Assembly (NCBI RefSeq): GCF_008806385.1
Contig: NZ_VZZK01000002.1
Span: forward strand, 1-64,000
DNA length: 64,000 nucleotides
Source: Methylobacterium soli
Lineage (GTDB): Bacteria > Pseudomonadota > Alphaproteobacteria > Rhizobiales > Beijerinckiaceae
Direction: 5' to 3'
In this document: positions 1 to 8,720 of the stretch, one piece after another
Position numbering within the stretch: position 1 is the stretch's first letter
Layout of the letters: every line of letters begins with the position of its first letter
Position numbers and translations under genes: made by a program
Notes under the pieces: generated by a model
Told to the model about the DNA's origin: nothing
What the model saw: only the letters and a program-made list of their open reading frames with translations
Database searches by the model: none

Positions 1-205
1 CCAAGAGACGTTTCAGCGACCGGGCCGCTTCCGCGGCCGGCGCCGATGAGCAGCGGTATACGCACCGCGCCCAAACCCGTCAACCCAAAAACGAACGAAG
101 GAGCAGAACCCCGCGACATCCCGATGACAGATCCAGGCGGTCCGGAGCCGAAGGTCGGAGCCTCGCGCGCCTCCCGTCACGCCTCCGCTCGGCGTGGCTT
201 TCGCC

Positions 206-727
206 TCAATAGCCCTTCTTCACCTCGGCCAGGGCGCGGGTGAGACCTTGGGCGACGCGGGCGCGCTCGTCCGGCGAGGCGTCCCGGGCCACCACGACGT
301 GCTCGCGACGCGAGATCAACGTGACGCGCTGGAGCCCGTATTCCTCGTCCTCCACCGTCGTCAGCTTCGTCCAGAGGGGATTGAAGCGCCATTCGCGCCG
401 CTCGCCGCGATGGCTGACCCGCGCGAGAAGCACTTCGAGCTGCGAGATCATCACCTCCTCGAAGGAGCGTCCGCGCCGGAAGCTGACCTTCAGGGCCGCG
501 TAGAGCGCGATCATGTCGAGGCCGAAGAACCCGGCGATCGGCCAGAAGCCCATGCGCCAGCACCAGATCGAGGTCGCGGCCGAGACCAGGCAGCATCCCG
601 CCATCACCGCGCGGAACCCCGTTCGGCCGAGCGATTGATGCGGCCGGATCGTCGCCGCGAAGACGGGACGCTCGATCGTGTTCGGATCGAGCCCATCCGG
701 ATGGGCAGAGAGGTTGCCGCTCGCCAT
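206..727 (-). CDS. DUF2244 membrane protein
   Basis: A 173-residue protein of the DUF2244 family, whose function is unknown. Two closely spaced hydrophobic segments (about residues 38-75, rich in Trp, Cys and Phe) form a membrane hairpin near the N-terminus. A soluble C-terminal half follows, with a conserved-looking W-x-F-N-P-L-W stretch and an RREHVVVA segment near residues 110-150. The ATG start lies only 20 bp from the divergent nth start, so the two genes must share a very small promoter region. Family assignment rests on overall pattern. No catalytic residues are evident, and a role in the cell envelope is only a guess. Confidence 0.8.
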   Translation of the reverse strand: MASGNLSAHPDGLDPNTIERPVFAATIRPHQSLGRTGFRAVMAGCCLVSAATSIWCWRMGFWPIAGFFGLDMIALYAALKVSFRRGRSFEEVMISQLEVLLARVSHRGERREWRFNPLWTKLTTVEDEEYGLQRVTLISRREHVVVARDASPDERARVAQGLTRALAEVKKGY

Positions 728-747
728 GGGCTCAATATAACGCGCAG

Positions 748-1476
748 ATGGCCGCCCGGAAGTCGTCCCCTATCAAGAATGCATCGGTCGGAGGCAGGCT
801 CGCCCGGCCGATCGTGGCGCATCTCGAGACCGCGCCCGGCCCCGTCGACGCCGCGAGCGTGCGTGAGATCTTCGCGCGGCTGAGCGCCGCCAACCCTGAG
901 CCCCGCGCGGAGCTGGAATACCGCAACCCCTACACCTTGCTGGTGGCCGTGGTCCTCTCCGCGCAGGCGACCGACCGGAGCGTGAACCTGGCCACCGCCC
1001 CGCTCTTCGCGATCGCGGATACGCCCGATAAGATGGTCGCCCTCGGCGAGGACGCCGTGCGCGGCTACATCCGCACCATCGGGCTCTTCAACACCAAGGC
1101 CAAGAACGTGGTCGCCCTGTCGCGCATCCTGGTGGAGCAACATGGCGGGGTGGTGCCGCGCGCGCGCCGCGACCTCGAAGTCCTTCCGGGCGTCGGCACG
1201 AAGACCGCGAGCGTGGTGCTCAACGTCGCCTTCGGCGAGGAGACCATCGCGGTCGACACCCACATCTTCCGGGTCGCGAACCGGATCCCCCTCGTCGTCG
1301 CACCGACCACCGACAAGGTGCAGGTCGGGTTGGAGGCCCTCGTGCCGGCGCCCTACCGCTTCAACGCGCATCACTGGCTCATCCTGTTCGGGCGCTACAT
1401 CTGCAAGGCGCGCCGGCCCGAATGCCCCCGATGCCCCATCCGCGATCTCTGCCGCTACCCGTCGAAGACGGTGTGA
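748..1476 (+). CDS. nth: Endonuclease III (DNA glycosylase/AP lyase)
   Basis: A 242-residue base-excision repair enzyme that removes oxidised pyrimidines and nicks abasic sites. The helix-hairpin-helix motif LPGVGTKTA holds the catalytic Lys152, and the catalytic Asp170 sits in VDTHIFR. The C-terminal 4Fe-4S cluster ligands are Cys219, Cys226, Cys229 and Cys235 in the classical C-x6-C-x2-C-x5-C spacing. Length is slightly above E. coli Nth because of a 30-residue basic N-terminal tail. The gene is divergent from the DUF2244 gene. Identification is firm; the exact N-terminus is less certain because an internal start would still leave the whole domain intact. Confidence 0.97.
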   Translation: MAARKSSPIKNASVGGRLARPIVAHLETAPGPVDAASVREIFARLSAANPEPRAELEYRNPYTLLVAVVLSAQATDRSVNLATAPLFAIADTPDKMVALGEDAVRGYIRTIGLFNTKAKNVVALSRILVEQHGGVVPRARRDLEVLPGVGTKTASVVLNVAFGEETIAVDTHIFRVANRIPLVVAPTTDKVQVGLEALVPAPYRFNAHHWLILFGRYICKARRPECPRCPIRDLCRYPSKTV

Positions 1477-1778
1477 CGCGCCTCAGGATACGGCACCGGC
1501 GGGCGCCGGGCCGCGATCGCCTGCCAGGCCGGCGACGCCGCCCGGCGCGGCCGATCACGCCACCGGGCCGATGCCGGCGCGGGATCGGGAGCCCGGCCAA
1601 CGCGTTGTGCTGAAAGTCCGCTTCGGCTAGTTTGCCAGGCGGTCGCCGAGGGCCTTCGGCAATGTTGTGCTCTCGCGGCCCGACCTCCCGTCAGGTCGCC
1701 ACGCCGCGGATTCCGCACAACGTTCTCGTCGCCCTGGAGTCACGGCCCATGGACTTCCTCAAACCACGGTACACGCCT
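1477..1778. other. Intergenic region before purC
   Basis: About 300 bp with no convincing gene. It presumably holds the purC promoter. A possible sigma70-like pair, TTGTGC near 1604 and TAGTTT 17 bp further on, is a weak match. An in-frame upstream extension of purC reaches back to about 1632, but it has the look of untranslated leader. The motif TTGTGCT occurs twice (about 1604 and 1665). Confidence 0.35.
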
Positions 1779-2543
1779 ATGAACCGCCGCCGTCGCATCT
1801 ACGAGGGCAAGGCGAAGGTCCTCTACGAGGGACCGGAGCCCGGGACGCTGATCCAGCACTTCAAGGATGACGCGACCGCCTTCAACGCGAAGAAGCACGA
1901 GATCATCGACGGCAAGGGCGTGCTGAACAACCGGATCTCGGAATTCGTGTTTCAGCACCTCAACGACATCGGCGTGCCGACCCATTTCATCCGCCGCCTG
2001 AACATGCGCGAGCAGCTCATCCGCGAGGTCGAGATCATTCCGCTCGAGGTCGTAGTGCGCAACGTGGCCGCCGGCTCGCTGGCCACGCGGCTCGGCCTCG
2101 AAGAGGGTACGCAGCTGCCGCGCTCGATCATCGAGTTCTATTACAAGAACGACCAGCTCAACGACCCGATGGTGTCGGAGGAGCACATCACGGCCTTCGG
2201 CTGGGCGACGCCGCAGGAGATCGACGACATCATGGCGCTCGCCATCCGGGTCAACGACTTCCTGTCGGGCCTCTTCCTCGGCGTCGGCATCCGTCTCGTG
2301 GACTTCAAGATGGAGACCGGGCGCCTGTGGGAGGGCGACATGATGCGGATCGTGGTGGCCGACGAGATCTCCCCGGATTCCTGCCGCCTGTGGGACATCA
2401 AGTCCTCGGACAAGCTCGACAAGGATCGCTTCCGCAAGGATCTCGGCGGCCTGATCGAGGCCTATACCGAGGTGGCCAAGCGGCTCGGGATCATGTCCGA
2501 GAACGAGAAGGTCCAGACGGGCGGTCCGCGCCTCGTCCAGTAG
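1779..2543 (+). CDS. purC: SAICAR synthase
   Basis: Phosphoribosylaminoimidazole-succinocarboxamide synthase of purine biosynthesis. It joins CAIR and aspartate with ATP. The 254-residue length fits the single-domain bacterial enzyme. Recognisable family blocks include [13 protein letters not shown] at the N-terminus, the DDATAFN segment, [11 protein letters not shown] in the middle and VDFKMETGR near residue 175. I chose the ATG immediately before the conserved N-terminal [11 protein letters not shown] block. An ATG 30 bp upstream (1749) is equally possible and would add ten residues. The gene stands alone: the pathway partners purS and purQ lie 8.8 kb downstream. A strong hairpin follows the stop codon. 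Confidence 0.96.
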   Translation: MNRRRRIYEGKAKVLYEGPEPGTLIQHFKDDATAFNAKKHEIIDGKGVLNNRISEFVFQHLNDIGVPTHFIRRLNMREQLIREVEIIPLEVVVRNVAAGSLATRLGLEEGTQLPRSIIEFYYKNDQLNDPMVSEEHITAFGWATPQEIDDIMALAIRVNDFLSGLFLGVGIRLVDFKMETGRLWEGDMMRIVVADEISPDSCRLWDIKSSDKLDKDRFRKDLGGLIEAYTEVAKRLGIMSENEKVQTGGPRLVQ

Positions 2544-2570
2544 GATCGAGGGGCCGGCCCCCGAGCATCA

Positions 2571-2619
2571 TCGAACGAGACAGGGGCCACGCGCGAGCGG
2601 TGGCCCCTGTCTCGTTCGG
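2571..2619. terminator. Bidirectional hairpin between purC and a convergent gene
   Basis: A perfect 18-bp inverted repeat (2573-2590 and 2600-2617, extendable by one or two pairs) with a 9-nt loop. It sits between the convergent stop codons of purC and the glycosyltransferase gene. There is no long T-run, so it may act as a rho-independent terminator or as an RNA-stabilising stem. Confidence 0.7.
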
Positions 2620-2624
2620 CGGCC

Positions 2625-4706
2625 CTATTCCAGATCCTCGCCGAAGGTCGTGAGCGACAGGGCCGGGTGGTAATAGGGATCGTGCCGGATCACGTCGCGC
2701 CAGCGCGTGACGAAGCGATCCGCCTCGCGCTCGAAGCGTTGGCGCGCCTCGCCGACGGCCGGTCCGCGGCTCACGGATTCGAGATGTGCGAGCGTCGCGG
2801 CCGGCGTCCAGATCGTCCTGTACCCGGCCTGGCCGAGGCGCAGGCAGAAATCGACGTCGTTGAAATCGATCGGAAAGGCCTCGGCGTCGAATCCCCCCAC
2901 CGCCTCATACTTGTCGCGCGAGACGGCGAGGCAGGCGGCGGTGACGGCCGAGACCTCGTGGGCGACGCGCAGGCGCCCGAGGCGGCCCGGTGTCCCGGCG
3001 GGCCGGCGCCTGAGGATATGCCCGGCACGGCCCCCGAGCCCGACGACGACGCCCGCGTGCTGCAAGGTCCCGTTGCCGTACAGGAGCTTGGCGCCGACAG
3101 CCCCGATCTCGGGGCGCGCGGCCTGGCGGACCATCGCGTCGAGCCAGGTCGCCTCCAGGATCGCGACATCGTTGTTGAGGAGGACCAGGATGTCGCCGGT
3201 CGCCGCCGCCGCGCCCCGGTTGACCATCGCGGAAAAATTGAACGGCGCCGGTTCGATGATGATCTGAACCCGAGGGTCGCGGCGCAGCGTCCGGTAGAAA
3301 TCGAGCACCGCCGCGTCGGTGGAGCCGTTATCGACGATGATGATCTCGATGGCCGGATAATGCGTCTCGTGAAGGAGGCCTCTGCAGACCCGGGAGATCA
3401 GGTCGAACCGGTCGCGGGACGGGATCACGATGCTCACCGCGGGGGCCGGCTGCGGCATGCGCCATCGGAGATCGACGGACCCGCCCCTCATCTCGGTCTC
3501 GGCCGGGGCCGCAATCGCAGCGAGGTGTGTGGAGAGCACTCCCGCCGCCGGGATCAGGTCGGAGGGCCAGCGCGGCGTCCGGCAGAGGACGCGCGGGATA
3601 TGGACCACGTGGCGGGCGGCCGAGGCCACGCCGAGACGAAGCTCCTCCGCGAAGGCATCGATCGGCCCGACGGGCCGGTTCGGCAGCCCGGCGATCAGCC
3701 CCCGCGAGAGCAGAGCCGGGGTATCGAAATATCCGGTGACGCGGGCGAGATCGGGGCTCCAATCGGGCTTGAGGGCGGGCAGGCCTTCCCTGTGCTGCGC
3801 GTCGGCGTAGATCAGATCGAGCTCCGGCCGGCTCGCCATCGGGTGCGCGAGCAGCGCCAGGGCGTCGGGATCCAGCGTTTCTCCGGGAATGAGGAGGCAG
3901 AGCGCATCGGCCTCGGCGGCAAGTTCCCCTCGAAGCGCGGCGTCCTGCCATGCTGCGTGGCTGACCCGGCCATCCTGCGGGATCCCGGTCTCGGCCTCCC
4001 GGTTCTCCCACCGGATGTCGGCCGTCCAGTCCGCATGGGTCTGCGCGCGCAGACTCTCGATCGTTCGGGAAAGCCCCCTCCCCTCCCCCGATCGCACCGG
4101 GATGAGCACGCGGATCTTCGGCCCGGAGGCATGACGGGTTGCCGGCGCGCGATCGTCCCGCCCGGCCGCCCAGGCCGGAAAGCGGGCGCTCGGCGTGACC
4201 GCGCAGGCGCCGCGCAGGATGTCGCGAAACCGGCGCTCGTCGCGGCGCATCCGCTCGTACAAAGCCGCGACCGCCCGCAGGGGGCGCCGGACCAGGCAAT
4301 CGCAGAACAGGCTCGCATGGCTGCGCAGGCCAACGCGTTCGAGCGAGAAACCCGAACCGGCGGTGACGGCCAACCGGATCTCGGTGACGTCGGAGGGCAG
4401 CAGCCCGAGCCAGTGCGCGCGGGTCAGCGTCACGCCCGGCAGAACGAAATCCTGCACCGAGCCGTCTGCCCGGATCAGGCGGAGCATCGGCCGTGTCGGC
4501 AGGGCCGTCGGATCGGTGCGGTAGCTGAGAACGATCCAGCCGTCGCGGGCATCGCCCGCGATGACGAGACTCCGGTCGAAGACCGGATCGTCGGTGGGGA
4601 CGAAGTGGAAATCGGTTTGCCGGCCGAGCCACGGACGGGCGGAACGCGGTCGGATCAGGTCGTCACCCTCGCGCCCCTGTGCGGGCGGTTCACTGCGTGG
4701 CTCCAT
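2625..4706 (-). CDS. Large family 2 glycosyltransferase
   Basis: A 693-residue protein. The C-terminal part (about 400-650) is a GT2 domain with VSIVIPSRDR, an IIIVDNGSTD nucleotide-sugar motif, the DxD-like LLNNDV and the late acceptor-side motif FNDVDFCLRL. The middle part (about 190-390) resembles a second, degenerate GT2 domain (RVLIPVRSGEGRGLSRTIES, with no clear DxD). The N-terminal 190 residues are of unknown type. This two-GT architecture is typical of enzymes building surface polysaccharides. The ATG at 4706 overlaps the upstream small gene by 17 bp; a longer form starting at 4781 would be an unlikely Arg-rich extension. Probable operon with the two genes upstream on the same strand. 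Donor and acceptor are unknown. Confidence 0.85.
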   Translation of the reverse strand: MEPRSEPPAQGREGDDLIRPRSARPWLGRQTDFHFVPTDDPVFDRSLVIAGDARDGWIVLSYRTDPTALPTRPMLRLIRADGSVQDFVLPGVTLTRAHWLGLLPSDVTEIRLAVTAGSGFSLERVGLRSHASLFCDCLVRRPLRAVAALYERMRRDERRFRDILRGACAVTPSARFPAWAAGRDDRAPATRHASGPKIRVLIPVRSGEGRGLSRTIESLRAQTHADWTADIRWENREAETGIPQDGRVSHAAWQDAALRGELAAEADALCLLIPGETLDPDALALLAHPMASRPELDLIYADAQHREGLPALKPDWSPDLARVTGYFDTPALLSRGLIAGLPNRPVGPIDAFAEELRLGVASAARHVVHIPRVLCRTPRWPSDLIPAAGVLSTHLAAIAAPAETEMRGGSVDLRWRMPQPAPAVSIVIPSRDRFDLISRVCRGLLHETHYPAIEIIIVDNGSTDAAVLDFYRTLRRDPRVQIIIEPAPFNFSAMVNRGAAAATGDILVLLNNDVAILEATWLDAMVRQAARPEIGAVGAKLLYGNGTLQHAGVVVGLGGRAGHILRRRPAGTPGRLGRLRVAHEVSAVTAACLAVSRDKYEAVGGFDAEAFPIDFNDVDFCLRLGQAGYRTIWTPAATLAHLESVSRGPAVGEARQRFEREADRFVTRWRDVIRHDPYYHPALSLTTFGEDLE

Positions 4707-5343
4707 CGCCACCGGACGCGGCCGCCGCCGGCGGCGCCTTGCGGCGCGCGGGCGGCTTCGCCTTCGCCTTCGCACCGCCAAGTCCGACCTCGATCTCGTA
4801 ATCGCGCCCCATGGCGGCCGGGACCACGAGGTCTTCCTCGATGATCGAGAAGAACCCCTGGGCCTCGCCGGGCGCGACCGTCACCGAGGTCCGGCGGGAG
4901 CGCGAGGTCACCACCTTGTCGTCGTACTTGATCGCGATCGTGAGCGGCACGTCGAACCGACCGGCCGCACCGGCAGGCCCGAGCAGCACGCGCCCTTCCA
5001 CCCCGACCTTGACGCCGATCGATCCGTCCTGGCGCCGCGTGCACTCCCGTGCGAGTTGCCCGAGGCTCATCTGCGTCCGGATGCTCGCCGCATTGCCGAC
5101 CTGCCCGCCCATGGCCTGCAAGGCCGCGCCCCCCTCCGCGACCCCGACGGGCGGGCAATAGGCCGCCTCCAGTTCCGGCGCCTGCGAGGGCGGAACGGTC
5201 GTCCCGCCATATTTGAAGATGTTCGACAGGAAGTTGCCGTCCTCGGCCCGTGCCCCCGAGGCCGCCAGCAACCCGAGCGCCAGCAGACCGCCGCGCCATA
5301 ACTGTCCCTGCTTCGCGTGATCCCGCCGGCTTGTCCCTACCAT
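4690..5343 (-). CDS. Secreted hypothetical protein
   Basis: A 217-residue protein that I do not recognise. A basic start, a hydrophobic run (LLALGLLAASG) and an ARAE cleavage-like site near residue 33 suggest export to the periplasm. The middle is beta-rich (PLTIAIKYDDKVVTSR), and the C-terminal 30 residues are a low-complexity Lys/Pro/Ala tail. Two Cys residues (about 62 and 100) could form a disulfide. It starts 36 bp after the IalB-like gene and overlaps the glycosyltransferase gene by 17 bp, so the three are probably co-transcribed and may share a cell-surface role. Confidence 0.65.
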   Translation of the reverse strand: MVGTSRRDHAKQGQLWRGGLLALGLLAASGARAEDGNFLSNIFKYGGTTVPPSQAPELEAAYCPPVGVAEGGAALQAMGGQVGNAASIRTQMSLGQLARECTRRQDGSIGVKVGVEGRVLLGPAGAAGRFDVPLTIAIKYDDKVVTSRSRRTSVTVAPGEAQGFFSIIEEDLVVPAAMGRDYEIEVGLGGAKAKAKPPARRKAPPAAAASGGDGATQ

Positions 5344-5379
5344 GCCGTCTCGCGTCCTCGCGGCCCTTGTCTGCGATTT

Positions 5380-5904
5380 CTACTTCAGGCTGTCGAAGCC
5401 CGCACCGAAACCCTTCATCGACAGCGGAATCCCGACCCCCTCCTCGGGCGTCTGGAAGACGATGAAGGTCGCCTGCGTACCGGACTTGAACTGACGGATC
5501 AGGTTCTCGTCCATCACCACCTCGGCGACGCATCCCGTCGTCAGGCAGCGCACGAAACCGGCGCGGCCGATATCGGTCTGATCGATCTTCAGACCGAGGC
5601 CGGAGGGAATCAGAACCCCGAGCGGGGCCACCACACGCAGGAGGTAGCCGCGATTGTCGGCGGTCTTCAGGACGATGACCACGAGGGTCAGGTTCGGCCT
5701 GTCCTCCGCGGCGAGATACTGCACCATCGCGCATTGCTCGGCCTTGGCCCCGGCCGGCGTCTCGCACCGCAACTGCCAATCGTCGAAGGTCTTGCGCACC
5801 ATGCCCTGCGCAACGGCGGGGCAGGCCCCGGCAAGCGCGAGGAATGCGGGGGCGAGCGCCACGGTGAAACGCCTTGCCGCTGCCAGCCCAGTTCGCAGAC
5901 CCAC
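5380..5904 (-). CDS. Invasion-associated locus B (IalB) family protein
   Basis: A 174-residue periplasmic protein of the IalB family. This family is widespread in alphaproteobacteria and was named from Bartonella, but here it has no demonstrated link to invasion. A signal peptide ends near residue 33 (ACPAVAQG). The mature part begins with the family-typical FDDWQLRCE block and continues with a paired-cysteine pattern (CETP..EQC, then RCLTTGC) suggesting two disulfides. The start is GTG; no better start precedes the signal peptide. First gene of a likely three-gene operon ending in a glycosyltransferase. Confidence 0.85.
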   Translation of the reverse strand: MGLRTGLAAARRFTVALAPAFLALAGACPAVAQGMVRKTFDDWQLRCETPAGAKAEQCAMVQYLAAEDRPNLTLVVIVLKTADNRGYLLRVVAPLGVLIPSGLGLKIDQTDIGRAGFVRCLTTGCVAEVVMDENLIRQFKSGTQATFIVFQTPEEGVGIPLSMKGFGAGFDSLK

Positions 5905-6093
5905 GCGCCGATCCCTCTACGAGCGCCCCGGCGCCGAGAGGGCGCAGAGCCGAAAGCCCGGTGTTCCGACCATGCTGAGCCGTGCGCTGTCAAGCGAAGA
6001 CGGCGGGCTCATTGTTGCCATAATGAGCTATCCGCGCGTGCCGCTACGCTCTACGTGTGAAGCTGACCCGTCCCTCGCACCGGAACGCCCGCC

Positions 6094-6462
6094 ATGCGTC
6101 ACCTCGCCCTGCCGGTCATCCTCGTTCTCGCTGGCCTCTCCCAGGCTGCGGCCGAACCGCTCCCGATCGGGGAGACCACCTATATCGAGCGCTCCCTCAA
6201 CCGCGATGGACCGCTGACGATCGAGCACCCGCCGGTCTCCCGCAATCCTTACGGCCGCCGCAACGGGCGCGCGGCCGAGATCGCCGGCTTCTGCCGGGAT
6301 GGCGGCTATGTGCGCCGCCGCGATGCGGACGGGCATGCGACGATCGTCCGGCAACGCGAAGTCTGCGACAGCGTCGCACCGCGCACGCTCTATCCCGGTC
6401 AGGTCGATCCACGGCCGACCTGGCCTGTCGAGGAGGTGCGGGTCCTCCGCTCCAAGGGCTGA
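6094..6462 (+). CDS. Small secreted hypothetical protein
   Basis: A 122-residue protein with a clear signal peptide (hydrophobic LALPVILVLAGL, then AAAEP near residue 21). The mature domain is small and basic, with only two cysteines (about 69 and 91), which fits a single disulfide. Family not recognised. It is oriented away from the IalB gene and convergent with the metallopeptidase gene, whose stop lies 14 bp away. It is supported by its signal peptide and by having the only good coding potential in this stretch. Confidence 0.6.
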   Translation: MRHLALPVILVLAGLSQAAAEPLPIGETTYIERSLNRDGPLTIEHPPVSRNPYGRRNGRAAEIAGFCRDGGYVRRRDADGHATIVRQREVCDSVAPRTLYPGQVDPRPTWPVEEVRVLRSKG

Positions 6463-6476
6463 AGCGGCGTCCCAGC

Positions 6477-7211
6477 TCAGCCGTAGCGGTGCAGGCTCGC
6501 GCCGTGCCGCTTGAGCCAGGCCTCCGCCTCGTCGACCTGCGGGCAGAGGCTGCCGAGGAGGGTCCAGAACCGGTTCGAGTGATTCATCTCCCGCAGATGC
6601 GTCATCTCGTGAGCGACGAGGTAATCGAGCACCATCGGCGGGGCCAGGATCAGCCGCCAGGAGAAGTTCAGGTCTCCGCGCGCTGTGCAGGATCCCCAGC
6701 GGCTGCGCGTATCGCGCACGGTGATGCGCTTGGGGCCCTGCCCCAGGGCCTCGGTGTAGCGGCCGACAGAGGCCTGGAGATCGCGCCGAACCTCCCGCTC
6801 CAGGAAGTCGCGCACCCGGCGCGCCACGTGGGCTTCCTCGCAGGAAACCGAGATGGCCGGCGCGCTGCCGTCGCGGTCGAGGGTGGTGGCGCCGCTGCGA
6901 ACACCCCGATGGACGATCCGGTGAGCCTCGCCGCGCAAGGGGAGAACCTCGCCGGGTGCGAAGGGCACGCGCTCGGGCAGCCGCGCGAGGCGCGCCGCGA
7001 TCCAGCCGCCATGGCTCACGGCAAAGCGCTGCGCCGTCGCGATGGCGGTCCGTGCGGGCAACGTGATCACGACCTCGCCGGTCGCCTGCGACACGCGCAG
7101 CGTCAGTCGGCGCGCGCTCGGAAGCCGGCGGACGGAGATGCGGAAATTCTCGCCATCATGGACGACGTCGAGATGATCCGGGTCGGGCCGGCGCAGAAGG
7201 GCGATGGGCAT
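6477..7211 (-). CDS. YgjP/SprT-like zinc metallopeptidase (M48-related)
   Basis: A 244-residue member of the YgjP family (DUF45). The zinc site is visible as HEMTH (201-205) with a third ligand His211 in MNHSNRFW. The family hallmark RWGSC lies at 171-175, followed by FSWRL. No signal peptide is present, so the protein is probably cytoplasmic. Family members have been linked to restriction-modification subunits or protein quality control, but substrates are generally unknown. It is followed on the same strand by the PHB depolymerase gene. Confidence 0.88.
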   Translation of the reverse strand: MPIALLRRPDPDHLDVVHDGENFRISVRRLPSARRLTLRVSQATGEVVITLPARTAIATAQRFAVSHGGWIAARLARLPERVPFAPGEVLPLRGEAHRIVHRGVRSGATTLDRDGSAPAISVSCEEAHVARRVRDFLEREVRRDLQASVGRYTEALGQGPKRITVRDTRSRWGSCTARGDLNFSWRLILAPPMVLDYLVAHEMTHLREMNHSNRFWTLLGSLCPQVDEAEAWLKRHGASLHRYG

Positions 7212-7290
7212 GAGGCCAGCTTAGCCTCACGCGGTCCGGCTCTCCAGTCACGCCGGGCCCGGCGCGGCCGTTTTCAAGAGGCGCGGCGCC

Positions 7291-8568
7291 TCACACGACG
7301 CGCCGAAGGTGGGGCTGTGCCTCCGCCGGCTGGCGCGCCATCTCCCGGATGAAGGCGCTGATGCGCGGCGCGATCACCGTGCGGAAACGAGAGCCGTTGA
7401 ACACGCCGTAATGCCCGACGCTGCTCTGCAGGTGGTACGCCTTGCGCGAGGGCGACAGGTTCGGCGTCAGGTCGAGGGCGGCCTGCGTCTGCCCGACGCC
7501 GGAGATGTCGTCGTTCTCACCCTCGACGGCGAGGATGCCGCAGCGCCGGATCGCCCCGAGATCGACCGGGACGCCGTGATGCCGCATCTCCCCCCTTGGG
7601 AGCGCGTGGTCGACGAAGACGGCCTTCACCGTCTGGAGGTAGAACTCCGCCGTGAGATCCATCACGGCGAGATACTCGTCGTAGAATTCACGGTGCTTCT
7701 CGGCAGAATCGCCGTCCCCGGTCACCAGATGGTCGAACATCTCGGCATGCGCGCTGACATGCCGGTCGAGATTCATCGCCATGAAGCCGGAGAGCTGCAG
7801 GAAGCCCGGATAAACCTGCCGCCACGCGCCCGGATACAGGGGCGGCACGAAGGTGATGCAGTTGCGCTCGAACCAGTTCTGGCCGCGCTCCTGCGCGAGG
7901 CAATTCACGGCCGTCGGCGAGCGGCGCGTGTCGATCGGACCGCCCATCAGCGTCATCGACACGGGAACGAAGGGACTTGCCTCGGCCTCCATCACGGCGA
8001 CCGCCGCCGCGACCGGCACGGCGGGCTGGCACACGGCCATGACGTTCAGGTCCGGCCCGAGGTCACGGAACATGTCCTTGAGATAATCGATGTAGGTATC
8101 GAGATCGAAGCGCCCCTCGATGAGGGGCACCATGCGGGCATCCGTCCAATCGGTGATGAAGACCTGGTGATTGGGCAGCATCGCCTCGACCGTCCCGCGC
8201 AGGAGCGTGGCGTAGTGGCCGGACATCGGCGCCACGATGAGAAGCTTCGATTGCTCCTCCGCGCGCGCCTGGAGGAAACCGCGATCGAAGGCGATGACGC
8301 GGCAGAAGGGCCGCTCCCACACGATCCGCTCGCGGACCGGGACGGACCTGCCGTCGATGCGCGTCTCGGTGATGCCGAAGCTCGGCTTGCCGTAGCGGCG
8401 CGTGACGCGCTCGAACATCTCGCACCCCGCCGACATCGAGCGGGCATAGGGCGAGTACGCCATCGGATTGGCCGGGTTCGAGAGACTGTGGCGGACCATG
8501 TCGGCGCCGACGCGCGCCGGCGTCAGCATTGCTCTCGCCCCCTCGTACCAGAAGTAAGCCAAGTCCAT
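7291..8568 (-). CDS. phaZ: Intracellular poly(3-hydroxybutyrate) depolymerase
   Basis: A 425-residue PhaZ of the intracellular type that mobilises storage PHB. The N-terminus MDLAYFWYEGARAML is characteristic of the family. In place of a lipase-box serine there is Cys180 in VMAVCQPAVP, the active-site cysteine described for Ralstonia PhaZ. Candidate triad partners are Asp in EGENDDISG and His in VGHYGVFNG near the C-terminus. I placed the start at this ATG because upstream codons read through a non-conserved region. The gene is divergent from regB with a 150-bp spacer, suggesting a link between storage-polymer use and redox control. Confidence 0.93.
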   Translation of the reverse strand: MDLAYFWYEGARAMLTPARVGADMVRHSLSNPANPMAYSPYARSMSAGCEMFERVTRRYGKPSFGITETRIDGRSVPVRERIVWERPFCRVIAFDRGFLQARAEEQSKLLIVAPMSGHYATLLRGTVEAMLPNHQVFITDWTDARMVPLIEGRFDLDTYIDYLKDMFRDLGPDLNVMAVCQPAVPVAAAVAVMEAEASPFVPVSMTLMGGPIDTRRSPTAVNCLAQERGQNWFERNCITFVPPLYPGAWRQVYPGFLQLSGFMAMNLDRHVSAHAEMFDHLVTGDGDSAEKHREFYDEYLAVMDLTAEFYLQTVKAVFVDHALPRGEMRHHGVPVDLGAIRRCGILAVEGENDDISGVGQTQAALDLTPNLSPSRKAYHLQSSVGHYGVFNGSRFRTVIAPRISAFIREMARQPAEAQPHLRRVV

Positions 8569-8720
8569 GGGAAGCGCCTCTACTTCGATCAGCACCACAG
8601 GATTTCGACCTGCAGGTGGCAACATGAAGGCGATCCTAGCGGTTCCCGGATGAATCGCCGCATAACGGCTCTGAAGAGAGAACTGGACGGTTTCCTTCCG
8701 CACCCTATCGTCAGCAGGAC

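Noticed and set aside
46..243. Small plus-strand open frame at the left edge
   Set aside because: No ribosome site matched to its start, low-complexity Arg/Pro composition and overlap with the DUF2244 gene; probably non-coding.
2667..4844. Very long open frame antisense to the glycosyltransferase
   Set aside because: High GC makes long antisense frames common; composition is Arg/Asp/Gly-rich and no domain is recognisable, while the minus strand carries clear GT2 motifs.
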